Source: Blastococcus mobilis (GTDB taxonomy: Bacteria > Actinomycetota > Actinomycetes > Mycobacteriales > Geodermatophilaceae). Taken from it: DNA of 64,000 nucleotides. This document shows positions 54,431 through 63,607 of this stretch, in pieces (position 1 is the stretch's first letter; every line of letters starts with the position of its first letter). The notes beneath the pieces were generated by a model that did not search any database, was not told where the DNA came from, and worked only from the letters and a program-made list of their open reading frames with translations. The translations under genes and the position numbers were made by a program. The stretch lies in NCBI RefSeq assembly GCF_900188025.1, contig NZ_FZNO01000005.1, positions 124,001 to 188,000 on the forward strand. The letters run 5' to 3'.

Positions 54431-55416
54431 CCACGACAGCCGACGACTCCGCCGCCGAGGAGGCCTTCGAGGCCCTCCTCACGGGCCGGCCCGTCCCCTT
54501 CGAGGCGGCCGGGCTGGCCGCCTTCACCGAGGCGGTCCGCGCGAGCGCGACCCGGCCGGGGCGGCCCAATGCCGCCCTCGCCGAACTGCTGGCCACGGGT
54601 CTGCTCACCGACCAGTCCGAACCGTCCACGCGGACGGCCGGAACGGACGGGAGCCCGCCCGCGCGGAGGGGCGCCCGCGTCCGGAACAGGAGACGTTTCG
54701 CCATGATCTTCCCCGCCCTTCTCGCCAAGATCATCTCCGCGGGTGCGGTGGCTCAGGCCGACACCGGCGCCGGAGTCGTCGTGGTCGCCGTTACCGGTGC
54801 CGGCGTCGTCGGAGTCCTGCCGGACCCGGTGCAGGACACCGTCGCGAGCGTCGTCGAGACGGTCACGCCGTTGGACATCGAGGGCGGTGACGAGGTCGCC
54901 GGTGACGAGGTCCCCGGCGAGGACCAGACGGGCACGACCGACCCTGGGACCGTCCCGACCCCGGTGGTGGAGACCGCGCCGCCGGCGGAGCCGACCGAGG
55001 CCGAGTTCAGCGCCGAGACGTGGGCCCTGGAGGGCCCGGACGCCTACCCCTCCTTCGGTGCATGGGTGAGTGCGGGCACGCACCACGACGTGGCCAAGGC
55101 GCTGGGCGTCCGCTTCGGTGAGCTCGTCAGCTCCCGTGCGCGTGAGAAGGGCCTCGACGCCGAGGAGCTCGCAGCGGCGGGCGTGGACCTCGGCGAGCTG
55201 ACCGGGGCCACGCCGACGGCGGCGCCCGAGGCCGAGCAGGAGACCACCGTCGCCACGCGGGAGACGGCGTCCGGTGAGCGCGGCAGCGGCGGCAACGGCA
55301 ACGGCAACGGCAACGCCGTCGCCGGCAGCAACGGCAACGCCGGGAACGGCAAGGCCGCCGCCGGCAACGGCGCCGGCAGCAACGGCAACGGCGGCAAGGG
55401 CAACGGTCGCGACTGA
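54427..55416 (+). CDS. sigma-factor-coupled membrane protein with Gly/Asn-rich tail (putative anti-sigma)
   Basis: 329 residues. N-terminal ~70 residues (FEALLTGRPVPFEAAGLAAF, VRASATRPGRPNAALAELL) resemble anti-sigma helices near sigma-gene partners. Then one hydrophobic stretch (MIFPALLAKIISAGAVAQAD then VVVVAVTGAGVVGVL), an acidic Pro-rich linker, and a terminal ~45 residues of Gly/Asn repeats (GNGNGNAVAGSNGNAGNG) from a GGCAAC-like hexamer repeat. No zinc-binding HxxxCxxC is seen. Co-transcribed with the sigma gene; function inferred from position. Confidence 0.6.
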   Translation: MTTTADDSAAEEAFEALLTGRPVPFEAAGLAAFTEAVRASATRPGRPNAALAELLATGLLTDQSEPSTRTAGTDGSPPARRGARVRNRRRFAMIFPALLAKIISAGAVAQADTGAGVVVVAVTGAGVVGVLPDPVQDTVASVVETVTPLDIEGGDEVAGDEVPGEDQTGTTDPGTVPTPVVETAPPAEPTEAEFSAETWALEGPDAYPSFGAWVSAGTHHDVAKALGVRFGELVSSRAREKGLDAEELAAAGVDLGELTGATPTAAPEAEQETTVATRETASGERGSGGNGNGNGNAVAGSNGNAGNGKAAAGNGAGSNGNGGKGNGRD

Positions 55417-55424
55417 TCGTGGGT

Positions 55425-55449
55425 GGCGGCCGGCGTGACACCGGCCGCC
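55425..55449. terminator. bidirectional terminator hairpin
   Basis: Perfect 9-bp stem GGCGGCCGG/CCGGCCGCC with 7-nt loop between the sigma operon and the convergent prenyltransferase gene. Confidence 0.65.
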
Positions 55450-55453
55450 CCCG

Positions 55454-56311
55454 TCAGACCGGGGCGGCGCCGCCCGCGACCAGCAGGGCCACGTCCAGGA
55501 CGGTGAGGAGCATGACCGCCGGGAAGGCCAGCCGCCGGAACCGCGGCCTTCCCGCGAGGGCGGCCACGACCACGGCGGGCACCGCCAGGACGACGGCGGC
55601 CCACCCGGCGGCCGACGGCGGACCGTCGGGGCCCAGGACCAGCACGAGGGACGCGCCGCCGAGCAGCAGCGCGCCCACGGCGGCGGAGACCCGCGCGCCG
55701 AGTCGGTGCGGGAGGCCGCGGACCCCCGTGGCGTGGTCGTCCTCCAGGTCAGGGGCGACGTTGGCCAGATGGGCGGCGGCGCCGAGCGCGGCGCCCGCCG
55801 TGATCAGCCACCAGGGCGCCACCGGTGTCCCGGGCGCTGCCGCGACCACTCCGGCCGGTAGTGCGCCGAAACCGGTCACGTAGGGCACCGCCGAGGCCGC
55901 GGTGCGCTTGAGGCCGGCGTTGTAGGCCCACCCACTGGTCACCAGTGTCAGCAGGAGCACGCCCGGCACGACGCCGAGCAGGAGCGACAGGAGAACGGCG
56001 GCGGTGACGGCGACCAGTGCCGCGGACCGCAGCCGGGTGGGTGACACGGCCTGCTGGACGACGGGCTTGTCGGCCCGCGCGACGGCTCGGTCGCGGTCGG
56101 CGTCCAGCCAGTCGTTGCTCCACCCGATCGACGCCTGACCTGCGAGGACGGCGACGCAGACGAGTGCCACCCGCCCCGGTGACACCCCTGCGGCGACGGC
56201 CAGGAGGGTCGCGACGGTGGTCACTGCGGCAGTCGGACCGGCGTGCGTGGCGACGGCGAGAGCACGCACCGTTGCGGCCCGCCCGGTCGGCCGCGCAGGC
56301 ACATCCACCAC
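55454..56311 (-). CDS. UbiA-family prenyltransferase
   Basis: 285 residues, about eight to nine membrane helices. First Asp motif is IGWSNDWLDADRD (N-D-x-x-D-x-x-x-D), second is HLANVAPDLEDDHATG. These bind Mg-prenyl diphosphate. Substrate could be a quinone, porphyrin or phospholipid precursor; family membership alone does not decide. In M. tuberculosis a different gene sits here, so this may be lineage-specific. Divergent from carD. Confidence 0.85.
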   Translation of the reverse strand: MVDVPARPTGRAATVRALAVATHAGPTAAVTTVATLLAVAAGVSPGRVALVCVAVLAGQASIGWSNDWLDADRDRAVARADKPVVQQAVSPTRLRSAALVAVTAAVLLSLLLGVVPGVLLLTLVTSGWAYNAGLKRTAASAVPYVTGFGALPAGVVAAAPGTPVAPWWLITAGAALGAAAHLANVAPDLEDDHATGVRGLPHRLGARVSAAVGALLLGGASLVLVLGPDGPPSAAGWAAVVLAVPAVVVAALAGRPRFRRLAFPAVMLLTVLDVALLVAGGAAPV

Positions 56312-56432
56312 GCTGTGTCAACCCCTCGTCGTCACCTGTTCAGGCCGCTGACCTGCAGATTTACTGCCCGAGCCCGATTCGCTTGTCAGTTTGCCGTGGT
56401 AGTCTGGGGATAGCGAAAGGGGTCACATCCAC

Positions 56433-56915
56433 ATGGGCTTCACTGTCGGCGAGACCGTCGTCTATCCGCACCACGGTGCCGCGTTGATCGAGGCGATCGA
56501 GCAGCGGACCATCAAGGGCGTCGAGAAGGCCTACCTCGTGCTGAAGGTCGCCCAGGGCGATCTGACCGTGCGCGTGCCGGCTGACAACGCCGAGATCGTC
56601 GGCGTACGTGACGTCGTGGGCCAGGAGGGTCTGAACCGGGTCTTCGAGGTGCTGCGCGCCCCGCACACCGAGGAGCCGACCAACTGGTCGCGCCGCTACA
56701 AGGCCAACCTCGAGAAGCTGGCCTCCGGAGACGTGAACAAGGTGGCCGAGGTCGTGCGCGACCTCTGGCGCCGCGACAAGGACCGTGGCCTTTCGGCCGG
56801 CGAGAAGCGCATGCTCTCCAAGGCCCGTCAGATCCTGGTCAGCGAGCTGGCGCTCGCTGAGGGCACCAACGAGGACAAGGCCGAGGTCCTCCTCGACGAG
56901 GTCCTCGCCAGCTGA
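56433..56915 (+). CDS. carD: CarD transcription regulator
   Basis: 160 residues from ATG 56433 (AAAGGGG upstream). N-terminal RNA-polymerase-interacting Tudor-like domain opens [21 protein letters not shown]-terminal helical DNA-binding part includes [20 protein letters not shown] and the conserved Trp in [15 protein letters not shown]. Stabilises open complexes at rRNA and housekeeping promoters. Upstream patch with TAGTCT may be its -10. ispD follows 62 nt later. Confidence 0.96.
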   Translation: MGFTVGETVVYPHHGAALIEAIEQRTIKGVEKAYLVLKVAQGDLTVRVPADNAEIVGVRDVVGQEGLNRVFEVLRAPHTEEPTNWSRRYKANLEKLASGDVNKVAEVVRDLWRRDKDRGLSAGEKRMLSKARQILVSELALAEGTNEDKAEVLLDEVLAS

Positions 56916-56977
56916 GCTCGGGCTTCCGAGCACAGCCTTCGAACGCGCTGCTCCACAGAGACACCCAGACCACTCCC

Positions 56978-57640
56978 GTGCACGCTGTCGGCATCGTCGC
57001 AGCGGCCGGGAGTGGTCTGCGTCTGGGGGCCGATCTGCCGAAGGCTCTCGTCCCTCTGGCCGGTCGACCACTCGTCGCCTGGTCGGTCGACGCGCTGCGC
57101 GCCGGAGGGGTGGCCGAGATCGTGGTCGCCGTCCCCGCCGAACAGCGTGCTGCCTTCGCCCGCGCGTTGTCCGCGGACGTCCGGCTGGTCGACGGGGGAG
57201 CCAGCCGGACCGCCTCGGTGCGGGCCGGGCTGGACGCTGCCACCGCCGGTGCCGACCTCGTCCTGGTGCACGACGCCGCCCGGCCGCTGACCCCGCCCGA
57301 CGTCGTCCGCCGCGTGCTGGCAGCGCTGGCGGACGGCCACCCCGCGGTGGTGCCGGTCCTTCCCGTGGTCGACACCACCGTGGTCGTCGACGAACGGGGA
57401 GCAGTCATCGAGACCGTCCCGCGCGCGTCCTTGCGCCGGGTCCAGACCCCCCAGGGGTTCGACCGCGTGGCGCTCACCGCGGCCTACGCGCTCCTCGCCC
57501 CGGACGCCGACCTCACCGACGACGCCGCGGTCGTGCGCGCCGGCGGCGTCCCGGTCGTCACCGTGGACGGCGACGAGCGGGCTGCCAAGGTGACCGTGCC
57601 GCACGACCTGGCGACCGCCGAGCTGCAGGTGCGGCGGTGA
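56978..57640 (+). CDS. ispD: 2-C-methyl-D-erythritol 4-phosphate cytidylyltransferase
   Basis: 220 residues from GTG 56978. Nucleotidyltransferase motif [19 protein letters not shown], then [20 protein letters not shown] and [20 protein letters not shown]. Third step of the MEP isoprenoid pathway, making CDP-methylerythritol. Overlaps ispF by 4 nt. Order carD-ispD-ispF-cysS-rlmB matches M. tuberculosis. Confidence 0.95.
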   Translation: MHAVGIVAAAGSGLRLGADLPKALVPLAGRPLVAWSVDALRAGGVAEIVVAVPAEQRAAFARALSADVRLVDGGASRTASVRAGLDAATAGADLVLVHDAARPLTPPDVVRRVLAALADGHPAVVPVLPVVDTTVVVDERGAVIETVPRASLRRVQTPQGFDRVALTAAYALLAPDADLTDDAAVVRAGGVPVVTVDGDERAAKVTVPHDLATAELQVRR

Positions 57641-58116
57641 CCCTGCTGCCGCGGGTGGGCATCGGCACCGACGTGCACCCGATCGAGCCCGGGCGGGCCT
57701 GCCGGCTCGCCGGACTGGACTGGCCCGGTGCCGACGGCTGTGCCGGGCACTCCGACGGAGACGTCGTCGCCCACGCCCTGACCGACGCCGTTCTCTCCGC
57801 CGCCGGCCTCGGCGACATCGGTGGCCTGCTCGGCACCGATGACCCGCGGTGGGCGGGGGCCGCCGGGATCGCCGTCCTCGCGCACGTGCGCGAGGTCCTG
57901 GCCGCCGCCGGCTGGCGGATCGGCAACGCGTCGGTCCAGCTGGTGGCCACCAGCCCGAAGCTCGGTCCCCGCCGGGCGGAGGCCGAGGCCGCGCTCTCGA
58001 CGGCCCTGGGCGCTCCCGTCAGCGTCGCGGCCACGACGACCGACGGCCTCGGGCTCACCGGCCGCGGCGAGGGCCGGGCCGCCGTCGCCACTGCCCTGGT
58101 CGTACGGGCCGACTGA
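57637..58116 (+). CDS. ispF: 2-C-methyl-D-erythritol 2,4-cyclodiphosphate synthase
   Basis: 159 residues from GTG 57637. Zinc ligands in [18 protein letters not shown] and [21 protein letters not shown]-terminal [17 protein letters not shown]. Makes MEcPP in the MEP pathway. Usually a trimer. Stop lies 131 nt before cysS. Confidence 0.96.
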   Translation: MTLLPRVGIGTDVHPIEPGRACRLAGLDWPGADGCAGHSDGDVVAHALTDAVLSAAGLGDIGGLLGTDDPRWAGAAGIAVLAHVREVLAAAGWRIGNASVQLVATSPKLGPRRAEAEAALSTALGAPVSVAATTTDGLGLTGRGEGRAAVATALVVRAD

Positions 58117-58234
58117 GTCCCGCCTCCCCGCCCCCTGGTGCGTACCGCAGGCAGGTGGCCGCGGCTGTCGCCCACTCGGGGCCGACCGGGATCGACCGAT
58201 CGACGGCGGGCTCCGCACCGCCGGCCGCGCTCCG

Positions 58235-58240
58235 TAGACT
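58235..58240 (+). promoter_or_regulatory. putative -10 element, leaderless cysS
   Basis: TAGACT exactly 7 nt before GTG 58248. Confidence 0.5.
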
Positions 58241-58247
58241 CTCCGCA

Positions 58248-59651
58248 GTGAGCCTCCGCCTCTACGACACGGCCGCCCGCGCGGTCCGCGACTTCACGCC
58301 GCTGCGTGCCGGTCAGGCCTCCGTCTACGTCTGCGGGCTCACGGTGCAGGGACGTCCCCACATCGGTCACGTCCGCTCGGCCCTGGCCTTCGACGTGCTG
58401 CGCAGGTGGCTGGCCGCCGGTGGTCTCGACGTGACCTACATCCGCAACGTCACCGACATCGACGACAAGATCCTGGCCAAGGGTGCGGCGAACGGCGTCC
58501 CCTGGTGGGCCTGGGCGTACGACAACGAGCGGGCCGTCACCCGCGCCTACGACGTCCTGGGTGTCCTGCCTCCCACCTACGAGCCCCGCGCGACCGGCCA
58601 CATCACCGACATGGTGACGTTGATGGACCGGCTGATCGAGAGAGGCCACGCCTACGCCGCCGGGGGTGACGTCTACTTCGACGTCCGCTCGTTCCCCGAG
58701 TACGGCGCACTGACCGGGCAGAAGCTCGGGGAGATGCAGCCGGCCGCCGACACCGAGACCGACGAGCGCAAGCGGGACCCCCGCGACTTCGCCCTGTGGA
58801 AGGCGCACAAGCCGGGCGAGCCGGAGACCGCTTCCTGGCCCACCCCATGGGGTCGCGGCCGGCCGGGCTGGCACCTGGAGTGCTCAGCGATGGCGGAGCG
58901 CTACCTGGGCCCGGAGTTCGACATCCACGGCGGGGGGCTGGACCTCCGCTTCCCGCACCACGAGAACGAGCAGGCTCAGTCCCGGGCACTCGGTAACGGC
59001 TTCGCGCAGTACTGGCTGCACAACGGCTGGGTCACCCTCGGCGGCGAGAAGATGAGCAAGTCGCTGGGCAACACGGCGCTGGTCGACGAGGTCGTCCAGC
59101 GGGTGCGCCCGGTCGAGCTGCGGTACTACCTGGTCGCACCGCACTACCGGTCGGCGATCGAGTTCACCGAGGCGGCCCTCGCCGAGGCCGGGGCGGCCTA
59201 CCGGCGCATCGAGTCCTTCGTCCGCCGGGCGGCGGAGCGGGTCGGCGAGGACAGTGGAGCGCGGGTGCTGTGCGCTGAGTTCAGCGCCGCGCTCGACGAC
59301 GACCTCGGCACACCCGCGGCCGTCGCCGCGATCCACGAGGCCGTGCGCGAGGGCAACACCGCGCTGGCCGACGGCCACGACGCGGCCGTCGCGGGGGCCC
59401 TCGGCGCGGTGCGGACGATGCTCGGCGTTCTGGGGCTGGACCCGCTCGACCCGCAGTGGACCGCCGGCGGCAGCGACCAACGGCTGACCCAGGTGACCGA
59501 CGGGCTCGTCTCACTGGCGCTGGAGCAGCGGCAGGCCGCGCGGGCCCGCAGGGACTTCGTCGCCGCCGACGCGATCCGCGACCAGCTCACCGCCCTCGGC
59601 GTCTCCGTCGAGGACACCCCCCAGGGACCCCGATGGGAGCTGACCCGCTGA
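58248..59651 (+). CDS. cysS: cysteinyl-tRNA synthetase
   Basis: 467 residues from GTG 58248. Zinc ligand Cys in [18 protein letters not shown] (family usually CGPTV), then [14 protein letters not shown], second Cys in [23 protein letters not shown], and KMSKSLGN. Class Ia enzyme that charges tRNA-Cys. The TAGACT box 7 nt upstream suggests a leaderless mRNA. rlmB starts within the stop codon (TGATG). Confidence 0.96.
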   Translation: MSLRLYDTAARAVRDFTPLRAGQASVYVCGLTVQGRPHIGHVRSALAFDVLRRWLAAGGLDVTYIRNVTDIDDKILAKGAANGVPWWAWAYDNERAVTRAYDVLGVLPPTYEPRATGHITDMVTLMDRLIERGHAYAAGGDVYFDVRSFPEYGALTGQKLGEMQPAADTETDERKRDPRDFALWKAHKPGEPETASWPTPWGRGRPGWHLECSAMAERYLGPEFDIHGGGLDLRFPHHENEQAQSRALGNGFAQYWLHNGWVTLGGEKMSKSLGNTALVDEVVQRVRPVELRYYLVAPHYRSAIEFTEAALAEAGAAYRRIESFVRRAAERVGEDSGARVLCAEFSAALDDDLGTPAAVAAIHEAVREGNTALADGHDAAVAGALGAVRTMLGVLGLDPLDPQWTAGGSDQRLTQVTDGLVSLALEQRQAARARRDFVAADAIRDQLTALGVSVEDTPQGPRWELTR

Positions 59652-60643
59652 TGGCCGGCAACAGCCAGCGCCGAGGCCGCACGACCGGTGCGGGCAAGAA
59701 GACGGCGACCGCAGGAACCGGTGGCAAGGGCCGCCGGGCTCTGGCCGGCCGGGGCGCCACCCCGCCGGCGGAGGCGCGCCCCGGGCACCCGGCGCAGCGC
59801 CGGGCCGCCGCCGAGCAGCGGCAGCGGGCCGACCGCGCCCGGGCCCGGGCACGGGCCGAGGAGACACCGGAACTGCTGCTCGGCCGCAACCCGGTCGTGG
59901 AGGCGCTGCGGGCGAAGATCCCCGCGACGGCGCTCTACGTCGTCACCGGGGACACCCACCGCACCACCGACGAGCGGATCGCCGAGGCCCTTGCCCTCGC
60001 GGCCGACCGCGGGCTGCCGCTGCTCGAGGTCGGGAAGGCCGAGTTCGACCGCATGTCCGGAGGGGCGCTGCACCAGGGCATCGGCCTGCAGGTGCCGCCC
60101 TACGACTACGCCCACCCGGACGATCTGCTCGACCTCGCCCGCGACTCGGGCCGGCCGCCGCTGATCGTCGCGATGGACGGGGTGACCGATCCCCGCAACC
60201 TCGGCGCCGTCGTCCGTTCCGCGGCCGCCTTCGACGCGCACGGTGTCGTGGTTCCGCAGCGCCGCGCGGTCGGCATGACCGCATCGGCCTGGCGCACCAG
60301 CGCGGGCGCTGCCGCTCGCATCCCCGTCGCCCGCGCGGTCAACCTGGCGCGCGCCCTGGGCTCCTACCAGGACGCCGGGTTGCAGACCGTGGGCCTGGCC
60401 GGCGACGGGAACGTGGACGTCACTGACTACGACGGCTTCGCCGACCCCGTTGCCCTGGTGGTCGGCGCGGAGGGCACGGGGCTCTCCCGGCTGGTGCGGG
60501 AGCGCTGCGACGTCGTCGTCCGCATCCCCATCGACCGGGACACCGAGTCCCTCAACGTCAGCGTCGCCGCCGGCATTGCCCTGTTCCAGATCGCGACCCT
60601 CCGGGCCGCACCGCGGCCAGGGAGCGCTCCCCCTTCGCGTTGA
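59651..60643 (+). CDS. rlmB: 23S rRNA (guanosine-2'-O-)-methyltransferase RlmB-type SpoU
   Basis: 330 residues. A basic disordered N-terminus (~70 residues rich in Gly/Arg/Lys) precedes the RlmB substrate-binding domain ([20 protein letters not shown]) and the SPOUT catalytic core: [78 protein letters not shown]. Methylates a 23S rRNA guanosine; exact base not shown by sequence. Confidence 0.92.
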   Translation: MAGNSQRRGRTTGAGKKTATAGTGGKGRRALAGRGATPPAEARPGHPAQRRAAAEQRQRADRARARARAEETPELLLGRNPVVEALRAKIPATALYVVTGDTHRTTDERIAEALALAADRGLPLLEVGKAEFDRMSGGALHQGIGLQVPPYDYAHPDDLLDLARDSGRPPLIVAMDGVTDPRNLGAVVRSAAAFDAHGVVVPQRRAVGMTASAWRTSAGAAARIPVARAVNLARALGSYQDAGLQTVGLAGDGNVDVTDYDGFADPVALVVGAEGTGLSRLVRERCDVVVRIPIDRDTESLNVSVAAGIALFQIATLRAAPRPGSAPPSR

Positions 60644-60662
60644 GCCGTTGCGCGGCGCTCGT

Positions 60663-60682
60663 CGGGGACGCTTCGGGCCCCG
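60663..60682. terminator. possible convergent terminator
   Basis: Short CGGGG/CCCCG stem with 10-nt loop between convergent rlmB and DUF445; weak. Confidence 0.3.
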
Positions 60683-60686
60683 CTCG

Positions 60687-61967
60687 TCACGACAGAGCTT
60701 GCGCGACGGTGTAGATCACCAGGCCGGCCAGGCCGCCCACGACGGTGCCGTTGACGCGGATCCACTGCAGGTCGCGGCCGACCTGGAGCTCGATCCGTCG
60801 GCTGGTCTCCTCGGTGTCCCACCGGGCCACGGTGCTGCTGACCAGGTCGGCCAGGTCGCCGGAGAACCGCTCGACGAGGTAGCCCCCGATGGTGTGCGCG
60901 TGTCGCTGCACCAGCTCCCGCACGGTGGGGTCGGACCGCAGCAGCTCGGCGAGCTGGGTGATCATCCCGGCCACCCGGCCGCGCAGCTCCGAGTCCGGGT
61001 CCGCGGCGGCGGCCAGGAACGCCGTCTTCGCGTTCGACCACAGTGACCCCGACCAGGTGCGGACGGCGGGGTGCTCCAGCAGCTCCTTCTTCAGATCCTC
61101 GATGCGCGCGGCGCTGTCGGGGTCGGTCCGCAGCGCGCGCACGTAGACGCGGAGCCGAGCGTCGTAGGAACGGCGCAACTCGTGCCGCGGGTCGTCGCCG
61201 ACCTCGTCGAGGAAGGTCTGGACGCCGGCGAACACCCGGTCGAACACCTGGTCGTCGACCCAGTCGGGTACCCACGCGGGGGAGGCGTCGCCCAGCTGGG
61301 CACGGAAGACCACCCGGTTCTCGTGCAGGAAGCGGGACAGCAGCCGCAGCGCGGCCGACAGCACTTCCTGGTGCCGGTCGCCCTCGACGACGAGCTCGAG
61401 GACGCGGGCCAGGACCGGTGCGGCCGGGGTGTCGTGCAGCTTGCGGTCGACGAGGGCAGCGACCGCCGGTTCCAGCTCCTCGTCGCGCAGCAGCCCGGCG
61501 AGTGCGGTGACCGCGGCGGACGCGTCGCCGGCCAGCCGCTCGGCGCGGCCAGGAGCGCTGAGGAACCCACCGAGCCGGCCGGGGACGTCGATGGTGATCA
61601 GCTTCTCCTCGACCACCGTCCGGGTCAGGAAGTTCTCCTGGACGAAGGTGCCCAGGCTCGCCCCGATCTGGTCCTTCTTGCGCGGGATGATCGCGGTATG
61701 CGGGATGGGCAGCCGCAACGGGTGCCGGAACAGCGCGGTGACGGCGAACCAGTCGGCGAGCGCGCCCACCATCGAGGCCTCGGCGGTGGCGCGGACGTAG
61801 CCGACCCAGGCGCCGGCGTCCTCGCCCAGCAGCACGCAGGCGAGGAAGACGGCGGCGGCGACCCCGAACAGCCCGGTCGCCAGCCGCTTCATGCGGGAGA
61901 GGTCGCGGGCCCGCTCCGGGTCGTCCAGCGAGCTCGCGAGGGGGACGGTCGGTCGGGTAGCCGGCAC
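60687..61967 (-). CDS. DUF445 membrane protein
   Basis: 426 residues from GTG 61967. One or two helices near the N-terminus (LATGLFGVAAAVFLACVLLG; ASMVGALADWFAVTALFRHP, the DUF445 signature) and a C-terminal helix (VNGTVVGGLAGLVIYTVAQA). Long helical middle. Family of unknown function in the envelope. A TAGGCT box (61975-61980 on this strand) ends 7 nt before the GTG, so the mRNA is likely leaderless. Confidence 0.88.
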   Translation of the reverse strand: MPATRPTVPLASSLDDPERARDLSRMKRLATGLFGVAAAVFLACVLLGEDAGAWVGYVRATAEASMVGALADWFAVTALFRHPLRLPIPHTAIIPRKKDQIGASLGTFVQENFLTRTVVEEKLITIDVPGRLGGFLSAPGRAERLAGDASAAVTALAGLLRDEELEPAVAALVDRKLHDTPAAPVLARVLELVVEGDRHQEVLSAALRLLSRFLHENRVVFRAQLGDASPAWVPDWVDDQVFDRVFAGVQTFLDEVGDDPRHELRRSYDARLRVYVRALRTDPDSAARIEDLKKELLEHPAVRTWSGSLWSNAKTAFLAAAADPDSELRGRVAGMITQLAELLRSDPTVRELVQRHAHTIGGYLVERFSGDLADLVSSTVARWDTEETSRRIELQVGRDLQWIRVNGTVVGGLAGLVIYTVAQALS

Positions 61968-61974
61968 CCGTAGG

Positions 61975-61980
61975 AGCCTA
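61975..61980 (-). promoter_or_regulatory. putative -10 element, leaderless DUF445 gene
   Basis: TAGGCT on the minus strand, 7 nt before GTG 61967. Confidence 0.45.
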
Positions 61981-62043
61981 GAGAAAGGACCCCCCTGGCC
62001 CCCCACCGCTCGCAGGCTCGCGGCGGGACCTGCAGGGGGGCCG
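61981..62043 (+). repeat. dispersed 3'-end hairpin repeat, copy 9 (htrA)
   Basis: GAGAAAGGACCCCCCTGGCC, core CACCGCTCGCAGGCTCGCGG, then CGGGACCTGCAGGGGGGCC. It lies 7 nt beyond the stop of the minus-strand protease gene and just upstream of the DUF445 promoter. Confidence 0.77.
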
Positions 62044-62049
62044 CGGGGC

Positions 62050-63396
62050 TCACTGGGTGGTGCCGAGGGTGACCTCCGCCGTCCGGGTCTGGTCGCCTCG
62101 CCGGACGGTCAGCTCGACCGTCTCACCCGGGGCCTGGCTCCGTACGGCCGCGGTGAGCTCGGTGGAAGTGGTCACCGGCCGGTCGCCGACCGCGGTGATG
62201 ACATCGCCCTCCTGCAGGCCGGCGTCGGCCGCGGCGCTCCCCGGCTCGACCGAGACGATCTGCGCGCCGGTGCCGACCTCGCCGTTCTGGCCGTCCGCGG
62301 CGGTGCGGGCGCGTACGCCGAGCAAGGCATGGGTCGCCGAGCCGGTCCCGATGATCTCCTGGGCGATGCGCTCGGCGGTGTTGCTCGGGATGGCGAAACC
62401 GACGCCGATGTTCCCGCTCTGCGACTGCGAGCCCGGCACCCCCGAGGCGACGGTCGCGATGGCGGTGTTGATGCCGATCACCTCTCCGGCCCCGTTCACC
62501 AGCGCGCCACCGGAGTTGCCCGGGTTGATGGCCGCATCGGTCTGCAGGGCGTCGATCACGGTCGCGTCGTCCTGGGTCGAGCCGGTGGCGACGGCCCGGT
62601 TGGTCGCGCTGATGATCCCGTCGGTGACGGTGTTCGACAGGCCCAGCGGGGCGCCGATCGCCACCGCGACGTCCCCGACCTGCACGTCGTCGGAGTCGGC
62701 GAACGTCGCCGGGTTGAGATCCTCGGCGCCGTCCAGGCGGACGACGGCGAGGTCGGACGCGGCGTCGGTGCCGACGACGGTGGCGTCGTAGAGGGTGCCG
62801 TCGGACGTGCGGACCTGCACGCTGCCCGACCGGCCACCCTCGGCGACGACGTGGTTGTTGGTGAGCACGTAGCCGTCTTCGGTGAGGACGACGCCGGAGC
62901 CGCTGCCCGAGCCGGAGCCGCTCGTCACGTAGATCGTCACCACGCTGGGGGCCGCCTTCGCAGCGGCTGCGGTCGCCGTGGTCGCCGTCTGCGGATCCTC
63001 GATGATGACGTTCTGCGCCACCGCGCCGGTCCGCGGCGTGCCCGACGGATCGTCGAGCAGGGTGGCCACGCCGGCGCCGGCGCCGCCGCCGATCAGCGCA
63101 CCGGCCACGAGACCGGCCAGACCGATCCGCAAGCGACCCGGCCGACGGGATTCGGAGGGGGCCGCCGGTCCCGATGCCTCCGGTGCGGGCACGGGGTGTC
63201 CGCCGTAGCCGGGGTAGGACGGCGGCTGGGGGACCGTCGCCTGGGCATGTGGTGGAGCCCAGGGGGAGGGGCCGAGGGTGCCGTACTGACCGGGCGCCGA
63301 CGGGGTCGGGACGGGGTTGACCGGCTCGCCGCGGCCCGGCTCGGGCCCCTGTCCGATTCCGGCCCCCGGAACTGTCGGGTGGCGCTGCTCAGTCAC
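62050..63396 (-). CDS. HtrA/DegP-family S1C serine protease with PDZ domain
   Basis: 448 residues from GTG/ATG at 63396. Cytoplasmic Pro/Gly-rich N-terminus (~85 residues), a single membrane helix (~90-112), then the exported protease: His182 in TNNHVVA, Asp215 in SDLAVVR, Ser295 in NPGNSGGALV. PDZ domain ~340-440 (GAQIVSVEPGSAAADAGLQE). Envelope quality control or signalling. A Gly/Ser run (SGSGSGSG) precedes the catalytic His. A hairpin at 63531-63565 isolates it from the upstream UspA-like gene. Confidence 0.94.
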   Translation of the reverse strand: MTEQRHPTVPGAGIGQGPEPGRGEPVNPVPTPSAPGQYGTLGPSPWAPPHAQATVPQPPSYPGYGGHPVPAPEASGPAAPSESRRPGRLRIGLAGLVAGALIGGGAGAGVATLLDDPSGTPRTGAVAQNVIIEDPQTATTATAAAAKAAPSVVTIYVTSGSGSGSGSGVVLTEDGYVLTNNHVVAEGGRSGSVQVRTSDGTLYDATVVGTDAASDLAVVRLDGAEDLNPATFADSDDVQVGDVAVAIGAPLGLSNTVTDGIISATNRAVATGSTQDDATVIDALQTDAAINPGNSGGALVNGAGEVIGINTAIATVASGVPGSQSQSGNIGVGFAIPSNTAERIAQEIIGTGSATHALLGVRARTAADGQNGEVGTGAQIVSVEPGSAAADAGLQEGDVITAVGDRPVTTSTELTAAVRSQAPGETVELTVRRGDQTRTAEVTLGTTQ

Positions 63397-63530
63397 TTCG
63401 TTGTCCTCCCCTGCGTGCAGCCGGGCGGCCGCGGTGGCTCCACTGTCCGGCCGTGGTCTTGTGCAGCGCTGTACGTGCCCTGTGACATTCCTGGACGGCC
63501 GGGACCGCTTGTGCAGAGCGCGGCACAGCG

Positions 63531-63565
63531 CCGGACACTGCCTACCTCGGCAGGCAGTGGTCCGG
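63531..63565 (-). terminator. terminator hairpin after the UspA-like gene
   Basis: CCGGAC-ACTGCCT ... AGGCAGT-G-GTCCGG, a 13-bp stem with one bulge and 8-nt loop, about 45 nt past the UspA-like stop on the minus strand. Confidence 0.6.
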
Positions 63566-63607
63566 ACCGGCAGGGGTGCGGCAGTGCGGTCGGTGGGAGC
63601 CCTACGG

